Origin: Yoonia sp035117555
Lineage (GTDB): Bacteria > Pseudomonadota > Alphaproteobacteria > Rhodobacterales > Rhodobacteraceae
Assembly (NCBI RefSeq): GCF_035117555.1
Contig: NZ_JAYKPK010000002.1
Location: 1-64,000, forward strand
Length of the DNA: 64,000 nt
Direction of reading: 5' to 3'
This document shows positions 29,706-37,986 of the stretch, piece after piece; position 1 is the stretch's first letter; each line of letters opens with the position of its first letter. Below the pieces are notes generated by a model. That model did not search any database. It had not been told where the DNA came from and saw only the letters and a list, made by a program, of their open reading frames with translations. Position numbers and translations under genes: made by a program.

Positions 29706-30182
29706 GCCTCCGCAGCCCCGGACCTGCGCCGGGGCCTCGTGCTTGTGGGTGGGGTGGAGGTCCCGGAACAGGTCCGGGACTGCGTTGCGGTTACTCATGC
29801 GCACATCATCAGCCGTGCCGTCGCCGATCTTGCGTCCGTCATCCATCACCACGCCCAGATCATGTGCGATCAGCGCATTCATCGTGCCGACATAAGCCCC
29901 CCCGCAGCCCCGGACTTGCTCCGGGGCCTCGTGCCAATGGGTGGGGTGGAGGTCCCGGAACAGGTCCGGGACTGCGTTGCGGTTACTCATGCGCAGCTCA
30001 TCGGGCGTGCCGTCGCCGATCTTGCGTCCGTCGTCCGCCACCACGCCCAGATCATGTGCGATCAGCGCATTCATGGTGCCGACAAAAGCACCCCCGCAGC
30101 CCCGGACTTGCTCCGGGGCCTCGTGCCTGTGGGTGGGGTGGAGGTCCCGGAACAGGTCCGGGACTGCGTTGTGTTTACTCAT
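29706..30182 (-). repeat. 192-bp tandem repeat (2.5 copies) derived from the livG 3' end plus REP-like palindromes
   Basis: Full units span 30182-29991 and 29990-29799; a partial unit runs from 29798 to about 29706. Each unit starts with ATGAGTAA at the copy of the livG end, continues with the palindromes GTCCCGGACCTGTTCCGGGAC and a CCCCGGAGCAAGTCCGGGG type, then a shortened copy of the livG C-terminal coding region (ALIAHDLGVV...DGRKIGDGT). Because 192 is a multiple of three, one frame stays open from 30206 to 29691 (171 codons) and encodes repeated MSNRNAVPDLFRDLHPTH units. Whether that frame is translated is unknown. Confidence 0.9.
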
Positions 30183-30993
30183 GCGCCACCCCCAGATAGG
30201 CATCAATCACCTCTTGGTTATTGCGCACCTCATCGGGCGTGCCGTCGCCGATCTTGCGCCCGTAATCCATCACCACCACACGGTCCGACAGATCCATCAC
30301 CACGCCCATGTCATGTTCAATCAGCGCAATGGTGGTGCCGAATTCATCATTCACATCCAGAATAAAGCGGCTCATATCCTCTTTCTCCTCGACATTCATG
30401 CCCGCCATCGGCTCGTCCAGCAGCAACAGCTTGGGCTCCGCCGCCAAAGCACGCGCCAGCTCGACCCGCTTTTTCAACCCATAAGGCAGACGGCCCACCG
30501 GCGTCTTGCGGATGGCCTGAATTTCCAGGAAATCGATGACTTTCTCGACAATCTCACGGTTCGCAACCTCTTCGCGCTCGGCCCGGCCTTTCCAGACCAT
30601 CTGCGCCAGCAGGCCCGTGTTCATATGGGTCAGCCTGCCGGTCATGATATTGTCCAGCACGCTCATCCCCTCGAACAAGGCGATGTTCTGAAACGTGCGC
30701 GCGATGCCCAGACTGGCCACCTGATAGGGTTTCATCGGCTTGCGCTTTTCGCCGCGAAACCAGACCTCGCCATCTTGCGGATGATAAAACCCCGAAATGA
30801 CGTTCAGCATCGATGATTTCCCCGCGCCATTGGGGCCAATGATCGCGCGGATTTCGCCCTCGCGGATATCAAAGGAGATATTCTTGATCGCCTCGACCCC
30901 GCCGAACCGCAGGGTGATGCCGCGCATATCCATCAAGACGCCACCGATCTGGCGGCCATCTGCGGTGATGTATGGTTCTGTATCTGCCATCAT
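30175..30993 (-). CDS. livG: Branched-chain-type ABC transporter ATP-binding protein (LivG-like)
   Basis: A 272-residue ATPase: Walker A GPNGAGKSS, a signature region modified to LPYGLKKRVELARAL, Walker B KLLLLDEPMAGM, switch His in LIEHDMGVV. It works with LivF under the LivH/LivM pore. Its ATG overlaps the stop of the preceding acyl-CoA ligase by four bases (ATGA type), so translation is coupled. Its 3' end is the source of the tandem repeat that follows. Confidence 0.92.
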   Translation of the reverse strand: MMADTEPYITADGRQIGGVLMDMRGITLRFGGVEAIKNISFDIREGEIRAIIGPNGAGKSSMLNVISGFYHPQDGEVWFRGEKRKPMKPYQVASLGIARTFQNIALFEGMSVLDNIMTGRLTHMNTGLLAQMVWKGRAEREEVANREIVEKVIDFLEIQAIRKTPVGRLPYGLKKRVELARALAAEPKLLLLDEPMAGMNVEEKEDMSRFILDVNDEFGTTIALIEHDMGVVMDLSDRVVVMDYGRKIGDGTPDEVRNNQEVIDAYLGVAHE

Positions 30994-32945
30994 TCCGCTG
31001 CCACCTGATGTTCCGCCGCCACCACGGCATCACACAGCGCAAGTGTCGCGGTGATCTTGCCCTTGCGCCCGTCTTCATAGGTCACTTCGGTTTCGGTGTA
31101 GATCTCTGCCGCGCCGCTATAGAGCGCGGTGATCAGATCATGAAACTTCTCTTCCACGATCCGGCGGCGGACCTTGCGGGTGCGGGTCATCTCGCCATCA
31201 TCGGCGTCCAGTTCCTTGTGCAGCACCAGAAACCGATGGACCTGACAGCCCGCCAGCATCGGATCGGCGGCAACGGATTCATTGACCGCCGTCACATGGC
31301 CCAGGATCATGTCCAGCACGCGGCTGTGCTGCGACAATTCCTGATAGCTGGAATAGGCGATATTATTGCGCTCCGCCCAATTGCCCACAGCTGTCAGGTC
31401 GATATTGATAAAGGCCGTGCAATAATCGCGCCCCGCGCCGAACACGACGGCTTCCAGAATATTGGGATAGAATTTCAGCTTGTTTTCGACATATTTGGGC
31501 GCGAACAACCGCCCATCCGCCATCTTGCCGACATCCTTGGCGCGGTCAATGATCCGCAGATGGCCGCTGCCTTCCTCGATAAACCCCGCATCGCCCGTCG
31601 CGACCCAGCCTTCGGCATCCTTGGTCGATGCCGTGCTTTCGGGGTTCTTGTAATATTCCACGAATACACCGGGCGAGCGATAGAACACCTCACCATTCTC
31701 GGCGATCCGCAGTTCAACGCCGGGGCTGGGGACACCCACCGTGTCTGACCGCACTTCCCCATCAGGTTGCTGGGTGATGAACACCGTCGCCTCGGTCTGG
31801 CCGTAAAGCTGTTTGAGATTGATGCCCAGCGCCCGATAGAAATCAAAAATCTCCGGCCCAATCGCCTCACCCGCCGTATATCCGACACGGACGCGGCTGA
31901 GGCCCAGCGTATTCTTCAGCGGCCCGATCACCAGCAATTTCGCCAGATGATAATTCAGCCGGTCAAACAGCCCGACGTTCTTGCCATCCAGCAACAAAGG
32001 CCCGACACGCCGCCCGACGGCCATATAATGGTGAAACAGCCATTTCTTGAACCGCCCGGCATCTTCCATCCGGATCATCACATTGGTCAGCTGCTGTTCG
32101 AACACCCGCGGCGGGGCAAAGAAATAGGTCGGCCCGATCTCGCGCAGGTCCAACTGCATCGTATCAGCACTTTCCGGGCAATTGACGCAGAACCCCGTCC
32201 ACATCGCCTGCCCGATGGAAAAGATGAAATCACCGACCCAGGCCATCGGCAGATAGGCCAGCACCTCATCCTGCGGGCGCAGATGGTCGAATTCGGCGGA
32301 ATTTTTCGACGTCTCAATCACATTGCGGTTCGACAGCACCACGCCTTTGGGCCGCCCGGTGGTGCCCGATGTATAAAGCATCACACAGGTATCGTCATAG
32401 GTCCGCGCAGCAGAACGCGCATTGACCTGATCGATCAATCCCGATGCGCGGCCCGCCTTTTGCACATCAGCATAGCTGGTCATCGCCGCATGATCATATT
32501 TGCGCAGCCCGCGCCCATCCAGATAGATCACATGCTCCAGCGCTGTCAGCCCGTCGCGCACATCGGCGATCTTGTCGACCTGTTCCTGATCGCCGACCAC
32601 GGCAAAGCGCGCGCCGCAATGATCCAAAGCATAGGCAATCTCTTCCGCCGCAGCCTCGGCATAAAGCGGCACAGGAATGCAGCCGATCCGTTGCGCCGCG
32701 ACCATCGCCCAATAAAGCGCGGGGCGGTTGCGCCCCGATACCGCGATATGATCACCCACCGCCGCACCCAGCGTCAAAAGCCCCATCGCCAGCGCATCAA
32801 TCTGCTCTGCCGCCTCGACCCAGGTCCAGCTTTGCCAGATCCCGAATTCCTTCTCACGATAGGCCGCTTTCGCACCGTGCCGGGCCACGTTGCGGGCCAG
32901 CAGATCAGGAACAGTGACAGCGCCGCCGTCAGCGGGTGCAAGCAT
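30990..32945 (-). CDS. Long-chain-type acyl-CoA synthetase (AMP-forming)
   Basis: A 651-residue adenylate-forming ligase of the FadD15/long-chain group: P-loop CVMLYTSGTTGRPKGVVLSN, motif QLYGQTEATVF, hinge ATGDAGFIEEGSGHLRIIDRAKD and a C-terminal region that has RTRKVRRRIVEEKF. It makes an acyl-CoA from an organic acid, CoA and ATP. It is the first gene of the transporter operon, so it may activate the imported substrate. GGGAGG lies 9 bases before the chosen ATG at 32945; a frame extension to 32975 lacks a ribosome site. Confidence 0.9.
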   Translation of the reverse strand: MLAPADGGAVTVPDLLARNVARHGAKAAYREKEFGIWQSWTWVEAAEQIDALAMGLLTLGAAVGDHIAVSGRNRPALYWAMVAAQRIGCIPVPLYAEAAAEEIAYALDHCGARFAVVGDQEQVDKIADVRDGLTALEHVIYLDGRGLRKYDHAAMTSYADVQKAGRASGLIDQVNARSAARTYDDTCVMLYTSGTTGRPKGVVLSNRNVIETSKNSAEFDHLRPQDEVLAYLPMAWVGDFIFSIGQAMWTGFCVNCPESADTMQLDLREIGPTYFFAPPRVFEQQLTNVMIRMEDAGRFKKWLFHHYMAVGRRVGPLLLDGKNVGLFDRLNYHLAKLLVIGPLKNTLGLSRVRVGYTAGEAIGPEIFDFYRALGINLKQLYGQTEATVFITQQPDGEVRSDTVGVPSPGVELRIAENGEVFYRSPGVFVEYYKNPESTASTKDAEGWVATGDAGFIEEGSGHLRIIDRAKDVGKMADGRLFAPKYVENKLKFYPNILEAVVFGAGRDYCTAFINIDLTAVGNWAERNNIAYSSYQELSQHSRVLDMILGHVTAVNESVAADPMLAGCQVHRFLVLHKELDADDGEMTRTRKVRRRIVEEKFHDLITALYSGAAEIYTETEVTYEDGRKGKITATLALCDAVVAAEHQVAAE

Positions 32946-33022
32946 CTTGATGATCCTCCCTAAACGGCCAAACATGCCGCGCCGGTGCGAGTCGCCTCCT
33001 CACAACTCACACCAGTAGAGCG

Positions 33023-33073
33023 ATCTTGCGGATCAATCCGCGATCCGTCAAATCTTTTTTGAACACTTGTTCA
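33023..33073 (-). promoter_or_regulatory. Promoter and palindromic operators of the ligase-liv operon
   Basis: On the minus strand TTGACG (33046-33051), 17 bases, CAAGAT (33023-33028) form a promoter about 80 bases before the ligase start. Two palindromes overlap it: TGAACA-CT-TGTTCA (33060-33073), just upstream of the -35, and GCGGAT-CA-ATCCGC (33028-33041), in the spacer. Either would suit a dimeric repressor of TetR or GntR type. No regulator gene is adjacent. Confidence 0.55.
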
Positions 33074-33085
33074 GTTAATCGCGCA

Positions 33086-35851
33086 TCACGCCTGCGCCAT
33101 AACGTCGCCGCCGACCTTTTCCACCCGCACAGCCGCAAATTTGAACTCCGGGATCTTGCCGTAGGGGTCCACAGCGGGGTTGGTCAGCACATTCGCCGCC
33201 GCCTCGACATAGGCGAAGGGGACAAAGACCATATCCAGCGCCACCGCCCGGTCCGCACGCGCCATGATATCAATCGATCCGCGCCTTGTGGTCAGCCGGA
33301 CCATGCCGCCGGGGTTCACGCCCAGTTTGCGCAGGGTCGCGGGATGCAGCGAACAATTCGCCTCCGGCTCGACCGCGTCCAGCACGCGCGACCGCCGTGT
33401 CATCGACCCGGTGTGCCAATGTTCCAATTGCCGCCCCGTCGTCATGATCATCGGATAATCCGCGTCGGGTGCCTCATCCGGGGCAATCACATTGGCGGGC
33501 GTGAATTTCGCGCGCCCGTTTTCGCGGGGGAACCCATCAGTAAATACAATCGCCTGCCCCGGATCATCCGGCGTCAGCGACGGATAGGTGACGGCATTCT
33601 GCGCCTCTAACCTGTCCCATGTGATGTTGTTGAGCGAGCGCATCACCTGCCCCATCTCCGCGAACACCTCGCGCGGATGCGTATAGGTCCACGGCAGCCC
33701 GAGCCTTTTGCCCAGTTCCACAGTGATCCACCAATCCGCGCGCGCCTCCCCCGGTGGGGACACTGCCATGCGGCCCATCTGCACCTGCCGGTTGGTATTG
33801 GTCACCGTCCCGGTCTTTTCGGCAAAGGCACTGGCGGGCAGGATCACATCGGCGAAATTCGCCGTCTCGGTGATGAAAATATCCTGCACCACCAGATGAT
33901 CCAGCTTCGCCAGCGCCGCGCGGGCATGGTCCACATCCGGGTCCGACATGGCGGGATTTTCACCCAGAATATACATGCCCCTGATGTCGCCATCATGCAC
34001 CGCATCCAGAATCTCGGTCACGGTCAGACCCTTCTGCGGATCAATCTCGCCGTGCTGCCACAGGTCTTCAAACGTGCTGCGGATGCCTCTATCACCCACC
34101 GGCTGATAATCCGGCAGAAACATCGGGATCATCCCCGCATCCGACGCGCCCTGCACATTGTTCTGCCCGCGCAACGGATGCAGCCCGGTGCCCGGACGCC
34201 CGACCTGCCCGGTCATCAGCGCCAAGGATATCAGACAGCGCGCATTGTCCGTCCCATGGATATGCTGGCTGACACCCATCCCCCAAAAAATCATCGCCGC
34301 CTTCGCCCCGGCAAATGTCCGTGCCACATCGCGCAGCGTTTCGGCGTCGATCCCGCAGATATCCGCCATCTTTTCAGGACTGAAATCGGCCAGATGCGCC
34401 TTTTCCGCCGCCCAATTCTCGGTATAGGCGGCGATATACTGGCGGTCGTAAAGCTCTTCCTCCACGATCACATGGCAGATCGCGTTCAGCAGCGACACAT
34501 CCGCGCCGGGGCGAAATTGCAGCATATGTGACGCGTGCCGCTTCAGCGCCTGCCCGCGCGGGTCCATCACGATCAGCTTGCCACCGCGTTTGGCAAATTG
34601 CTTGAAATAGGTCGCAGCGACCGGATGGTTCTCCACCGGATTCGCGCCGATGACGATGGCCACATCGGCATTCTGAATCTCGTTAAACGTCGCGGTCACC
34701 GCCCCCGATCCGACATTCTCCATCAAGGCCGCGACGGATGAGGCATGGCACAGCCGCGTGCAGTGATCGACATTGTTATGGCCAAAGCCCTGACGGATCA
34801 GTTTCTGAAACAAATACGCCTCTTCGTTGGTGCATTTGGCGGAACCGAAACCGGCCACGCCCTTGCCACCAATCGCCTGCAATCCGTTCGCGGCGACATC
34901 AAGCGCCTCATCCCAACTCGCTTCACGAAAATGCGTCTGCCAATTGCCGGGATCGACGTTCAGCCCCTTCGCGGGCGCATCAGCACGGCGGATCAAGGGC
35001 ACCGTCAGGCGGTGCGGATGGTGGATATAATCAAACCCGAACCGGCCCTTGACGCACAACCGCCCCTCGTTCGCAGGGCCATTCAACCCTTCAACAAACT
35101 TCACCTTATCATCCTTGATCTTCAGACTGACCTGACAGCCTACCCCGCAGAACGGACAGATGCTGGCAACTTCACGGTCAAAATCCGCCGTATCGCCCTG
35201 CTGCTGCGCATCCGTCACCGTCGCGGGCAACAGCGCGCCGGTGGGACAGGCCTGCACACATTCACCGCAGGCGACACAGGACGACGCCCCCATCGGATCA
35301 TCCATATCGAACACAGGATAGGCCGTGGCCCCGCGCCCAGCCATGCCGATCACGTCATTGACCTGCACTTCACGACAAGCGCGCACGCAAAGCCCGCATT
35401 GGATACAGGCATCAAGGTTCACCGACATCGCCACATGACTGTCATCCAGCAACGGCACGTGATCTTTCACCGGAAAGCGGCTCTCCGCCACCCCCTGCGC
35501 GCCCGCCATCGCCCACAGATGGCTGGACCGGTCATGCGCCACATCCTGCGGCGGTTGATCGGCGACCAGCAATTCCATCACCATCCGCCGCGCCTGCACC
35601 TCGCGCGGTTGCGCAGTGGTCACGACCATACCGTCGCGGGGTTCGCGGATGCAGGACGCGGCCAAGGTTCGCTCGCCTTCAATCGCGACCATACAGGCCC
35701 GGCAATTGCCGTCAGCGCGATAACCGGGGCTGGGTTTGTGGCACAGATGCGGGATCACCAGACCGCGACCATGGGCAATTTCCCAGATGGTCTGGCCCGC
35801 ATCGGCGGTGAGTGTTTCACCATCAAGGGTAAAGGTGACCTGTCCGGACAT
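33086..35851 (-). CDS. fdhF: Formate dehydrogenase alpha subunit (molybdopterin, Cys type)
   Basis: A 921-residue enzyme. The N-terminal 80 residues form a 2Fe-2S ferredoxin domain (CHKPSPGYRADGNCRACMV). Two 4Fe-4S clusters follow (CIQCGLCVRACREV and CVACGECVQACP), then the catalytic 4Fe-4S motif CPFCGVGC. The active-site ligand is Cys in HCTRLCHASS, not selenocysteine. The C-terminal domain binds the second pterin (TTGRQLEHWHTGSMTRRS). It oxidises formate to CO2. No beta or gamma subunit gene is next to it, so the electron acceptor is unclear. The ATG at 35851 begins at the ferredoxin domain and is preceded by GGGAGG. Confidence 0.92.
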   Translation of the reverse strand: MSGQVTFTLDGETLTADAGQTIWEIAHGRGLVIPHLCHKPSPGYRADGNCRACMVAIEGERTLAASCIREPRDGMVVTTAQPREVQARRMVMELLVADQPPQDVAHDRSSHLWAMAGAQGVAESRFPVKDHVPLLDDSHVAMSVNLDACIQCGLCVRACREVQVNDVIGMAGRGATAYPVFDMDDPMGASSCVACGECVQACPTGALLPATVTDAQQQGDTADFDREVASICPFCGVGCQVSLKIKDDKVKFVEGLNGPANEGRLCVKGRFGFDYIHHPHRLTVPLIRRADAPAKGLNVDPGNWQTHFREASWDEALDVAANGLQAIGGKGVAGFGSAKCTNEEAYLFQKLIRQGFGHNNVDHCTRLCHASSVAALMENVGSGAVTATFNEIQNADVAIVIGANPVENHPVAATYFKQFAKRGGKLIVMDPRGQALKRHASHMLQFRPGADVSLLNAICHVIVEEELYDRQYIAAYTENWAAEKAHLADFSPEKMADICGIDAETLRDVARTFAGAKAAMIFWGMGVSQHIHGTDNARCLISLALMTGQVGRPGTGLHPLRGQNNVQGASDAGMIPMFLPDYQPVGDRGIRSTFEDLWQHGEIDPQKGLTVTEILDAVHDGDIRGMYILGENPAMSDPDVDHARAALAKLDHLVVQDIFITETANFADVILPASAFAEKTGTVTNTNRQVQMGRMAVSPPGEARADWWITVELGKRLGLPWTYTHPREVFAEMGQVMRSLNNITWDRLEAQNAVTYPSLTPDDPGQAIVFTDGFPRENGRAKFTPANVIAPDEAPDADYPMIMTTGRQLEHWHTGSMTRRSRVLDAVEPEANCSLHPATLRKLGVNPGGMVRLTTRRGSIDIMARADRAVALDMVFVPFAYVEAAANVLTNPAVDPYGKIPEFKFAAVRVEKVGGDVMAQA

Positions 35852-35948
35852 GCATAAACCTCCCGCTGCTGGCCCCGAATAGAGCATGCGGCGCAGCCTA
35901 GCGAAAGGTCAGCCGCGACGGCCAGCCACGTTTTCGCGACGGGTCAGG

Positions 35949-36236
35949 TCAGACGAAGGACATCATATTGTTGATCAGGAAGATGCGCAGGATTTCCAGA
36001 CCCACCAGCACCAGCACCGGCGACAGATCAATCCCGCCCATATTGGGCAGCATATTGCGGATCGGGCCATAGATCGGCTCCAGTACCCGTTCCAGCGTAT
36101 ACCAGACCTGCCCGACGAATTGCTGACGGACATTCAGCACCTCAAACCGGATCAGCCAGCTCATGATGAAATGGGCGATGACGAAAAAGCGCAGGACGCC
36201 AATGATCACAAGCAAGGCTTGAAAGATGGTCAGCAT
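35949..36236 (-). CDS. YggT-family membrane protein
   Basis: A 95-residue protein with two hydrophobic stretches (residues 5-28 and 70-90) and the family core RVLEPIYGPIRNMLPNMGGIDLSPVLVL. YggT proteins are linked to cell-shape and membrane-protein assembly, with no defined reaction. It lies upstream of, and in the same direction as, the formate dehydrogenase gene, but the 97-base gap suggests independent control. Confidence 0.88.
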   Translation of the reverse strand: MLTIFQALLVIIGVLRFFVIAHFIMSWLIRFEVLNVRQQFVGQVWYTLERVLEPIYGPIRNMLPNMGGIDLSPVLVLVGLEILRIFLINNMMSFV

Positions 36237-36592
36237 GGTGGACGGGCCTCTTTATACAATGTCGCCCTGACCTAATCCGTCCGTTCCAATCCGGCAAGCC
36301 CCGGACTTGCCGCCAACTGTCGTATGCTATCCGAAAGCGGCTTAAACCTGTGGGTTTTCTGAATCCTGTCAGAAGGCCGTGGCAAGCACTCCCGATTCAG
36401 AACGGACCTTCGTTTCGGGACGGTCAAGGGTCCGGTGAGCGGGACTTTCCTGCCTTTCGCCGCAGGTGCGCCAATGTCCGGTTCGCTGAACGGTTCAACA
36501 AACGGTGGTTTTTAGAAAATCTTCTGCCGATAAAATTTGGACTTCATAAGTGTGGTATGCATAAGTAAACGTGCCGTTTGGGGAGTGTTTCT
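36237..36592. other. Non-coding stretch upstream of the SUKH-like gene
   Basis: No convincing gene. A hairpin CGGCAAG/CTTGCCG (around 36291-36311) contains a CCCCGGACTTGC core like the REP-type palindromes at 29.7-30.2 kb. The part from about 36395 to 36500 looks like eroded coding DNA (RNGPSFRDGQGSGERDFPAF) without a proper start. GC content falls noticeably after about 36500, where the accessory gene begins. Confidence 0.4.
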
Positions 36593-37054
36593 TTGAGAGC
36601 CGAGATTGAAAGTATCATTGAAAGCGATTGCCAAAATGAGCTTGCCCCATTGGTCCCACTCGGTGAACAACATATTACAGAGATAGCAACTCGCCATCCC
36701 AACATATCCGTTCAGTATCTGCAGTTCCTTCAACATATTGGTGTTGGGACGACGACTACTGAAATGCATATATATGAGCCTCAACCCATCAACGACATAA
36801 TAAACCACCCCTCGTTCAAGATTTACAATTCGAAACCGTCGCGTAGACTTTTCGGGTTAGTTGCTGAAAAATCAGTGTTTCCGACGGATGCCTTAATTAT
36901 CGCGGACAGTGGTGCATCGTGGCGCTATTGCCTTCGCTTGTCTAAGCCAGACACAGTGTATATCGCAGATATGCTTGGCCCCACTTTTGATACCGAAGCC
37001 ACTGATTTTTTCACCTTTGTACGCAACACAGTCCTTCTTGGCACAGAGCCATAA
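36593..37054 (+). CDS. Hypothetical protein, possible SMI1/KNR4 (SUKH) immunity-like fold
   Basis: About 153 residues. The segment VQYLQFLQHIGVGTTTTEMHIYEP resembles the core of SUKH-superfamily proteins (YLxFLxxxGxG followed by an aromatic acidic strand), and the later DALIIADSGASWRYCLRL strand-turn fits the same fold. Many SUKH proteins are immunity factors for polymorphic toxins; no toxin gene is visible nearby. The TTG at 36593 has GGGGAG 7 bases upstream; a TTG at 36578 lies in the same frame. Codon use is AT-richer than its neighbours, suggesting horizontal gain. Family call is tentative. Confidence 0.55.
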   Translation: MRAEIESIIESDCQNELAPLVPLGEQHITEIATRHPNISVQYLQFLQHIGVGTTTTEMHIYEPQPINDIINHPSFKIYNSKPSRRLFGLVAEKSVFPTDALIIADSGASWRYCLRLSKPDTVYIADMLGPTFDTEATDFFTFVRNTVLLGTEP

Positions 37055-37102
37055 ACCCTCGTTTTTGGAACACCCGCAAAGCACCTAGTTTGATGCTGCT
37101 AC

Positions 37103-37143
37103 AAACCCGGTTCAAAACCCACTAAGTTGTTGAATCGGGTTTT
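37103..37143 (+). terminator. Terminator of the SUKH-like gene
   Basis: AAACCCGGTTCAA (37103-37115) pairs with TTGAATCGGGTTT (37130-37142) over 13 positions with one G-T pair and is followed by TTGG. A weak T-run makes it an imperfect terminator. The following 37145-37375 holds no gene that I can support; the minus-strand reading LARAQSGKGPFGQIAANVGS looks like eroded repeat DNA. Confidence 0.6.
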
Positions 37144-37375
37144 GGCTTACTCGCAATAGCAGACATCCACGCGTCATGCAGCATCGGTAACCTTGGGCTC
37201 ACTCCCGACATTCGCCGCGATCTGCCCAAATGGCCCCTTCCCGCTCTGCGCCCGCGCCAACGATGCGCCACAAAAGCAGACCACGTCTGCAACCTCACCC
37301 CACCCTTTCCCCAAGGTAAAAGTTGACGCACACGTCATGCCCCGCCATGCCGGGCGCAACCACAAGAGGCATGCC

Positions 37376-37918
37376 ATGTATCCGATCATCCGCACCTTCA
37401 AGGAAGTCTTCGTCAACAAACGCAGGCCCAAGCTGCCTCCGCTGGGCACGCATGTGTCGTATCACCGCTGCTGGCCGCAGGATATCGACGTCTATCTGGA
37501 AATGAACAACGGCCGCATCCTGACGATCATGGATCTGGGGCGTACGGGCCTTGGCATCCGCACCGGGCTGGTCGCGACCTTGCGGCGCAATGGCTGGGGG
37601 CTGACGATGGCGGGGGCCTCGGTCCGGTATCGCAAAAGGATCAGGCCGTTTACCCGGTTCCGCATGGTCAGCAAGCTGATCGGCTGGGATGATAAATTCA
37701 TGTATCTGGATCAGTCGATCTGGATCGGCAGCGATTGCGCGGTGCAGATCCTCTATCGCTCTGCCGCGACCAGCAAGACCGGGATCGTGAAACCGGAACG
37801 GCTGCTTTCCGAAATGGGCCTGTCCGATACCACCCCGCAACTGCCCGATTGGGCGCAGGGCTGGATCGACGCGGACCGGGGCCGGCCTTGGCCGCCGGTC
37901 GATCACAGCGTGACATGA
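37376..37918 (+). CDS. Hot-dog fold acyl-CoA thioesterase-like protein
   Basis: A 180-residue protein with the thioesterase pattern of the THEM6/4HBT_2 group: CWPQDIDVYLEMNNGRILTIMDLGRTGL contains the Asp and Asn positions of the family (HxxDxDxxLHxNNxxY in plant and animal relatives), followed by SVRYRKRIRPFTRFRMVSKLIGWDDKFMYLDQSIW. It probably hydrolyses acyl-CoA; the substrate is unknown. The ATG at 37376 has AAGAGGC 8 bases upstream. The longer frame to 37193 runs through non-coding sequence. Confidence 0.8.
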   Translation: MYPIIRTFKEVFVNKRRPKLPPLGTHVSYHRCWPQDIDVYLEMNNGRILTIMDLGRTGLGIRTGLVATLRRNGWGLTMAGASVRYRKRIRPFTRFRMVSKLIGWDDKFMYLDQSIWIGSDCAVQILYRSAATSKTGIVKPERLLSEMGLSDTTPQLPDWAQGWIDADRGRPWPPVDHSVT

Positions 37919-37986
37919 AACCTTATCTTGCCAGAGCGATCCTTTGCAGTGTCTAGTCTGCAAAAGGACGAGTACAGGGGCAGGTC

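Noticed and set aside
29706..30182. Regular repeats resembling a CRISPR array
   Set aside because: The period is 192 bp, units are nearly identical throughout, there are no unique spacers and no cas genes; it is a tandem duplication with REP palindromes.
36341..36568. Small ORF of 72 codons upstream of the SUKH-like gene
   Set aside because: No ribosome site, no recognisable domain, and it looks like eroded repeat DNA.
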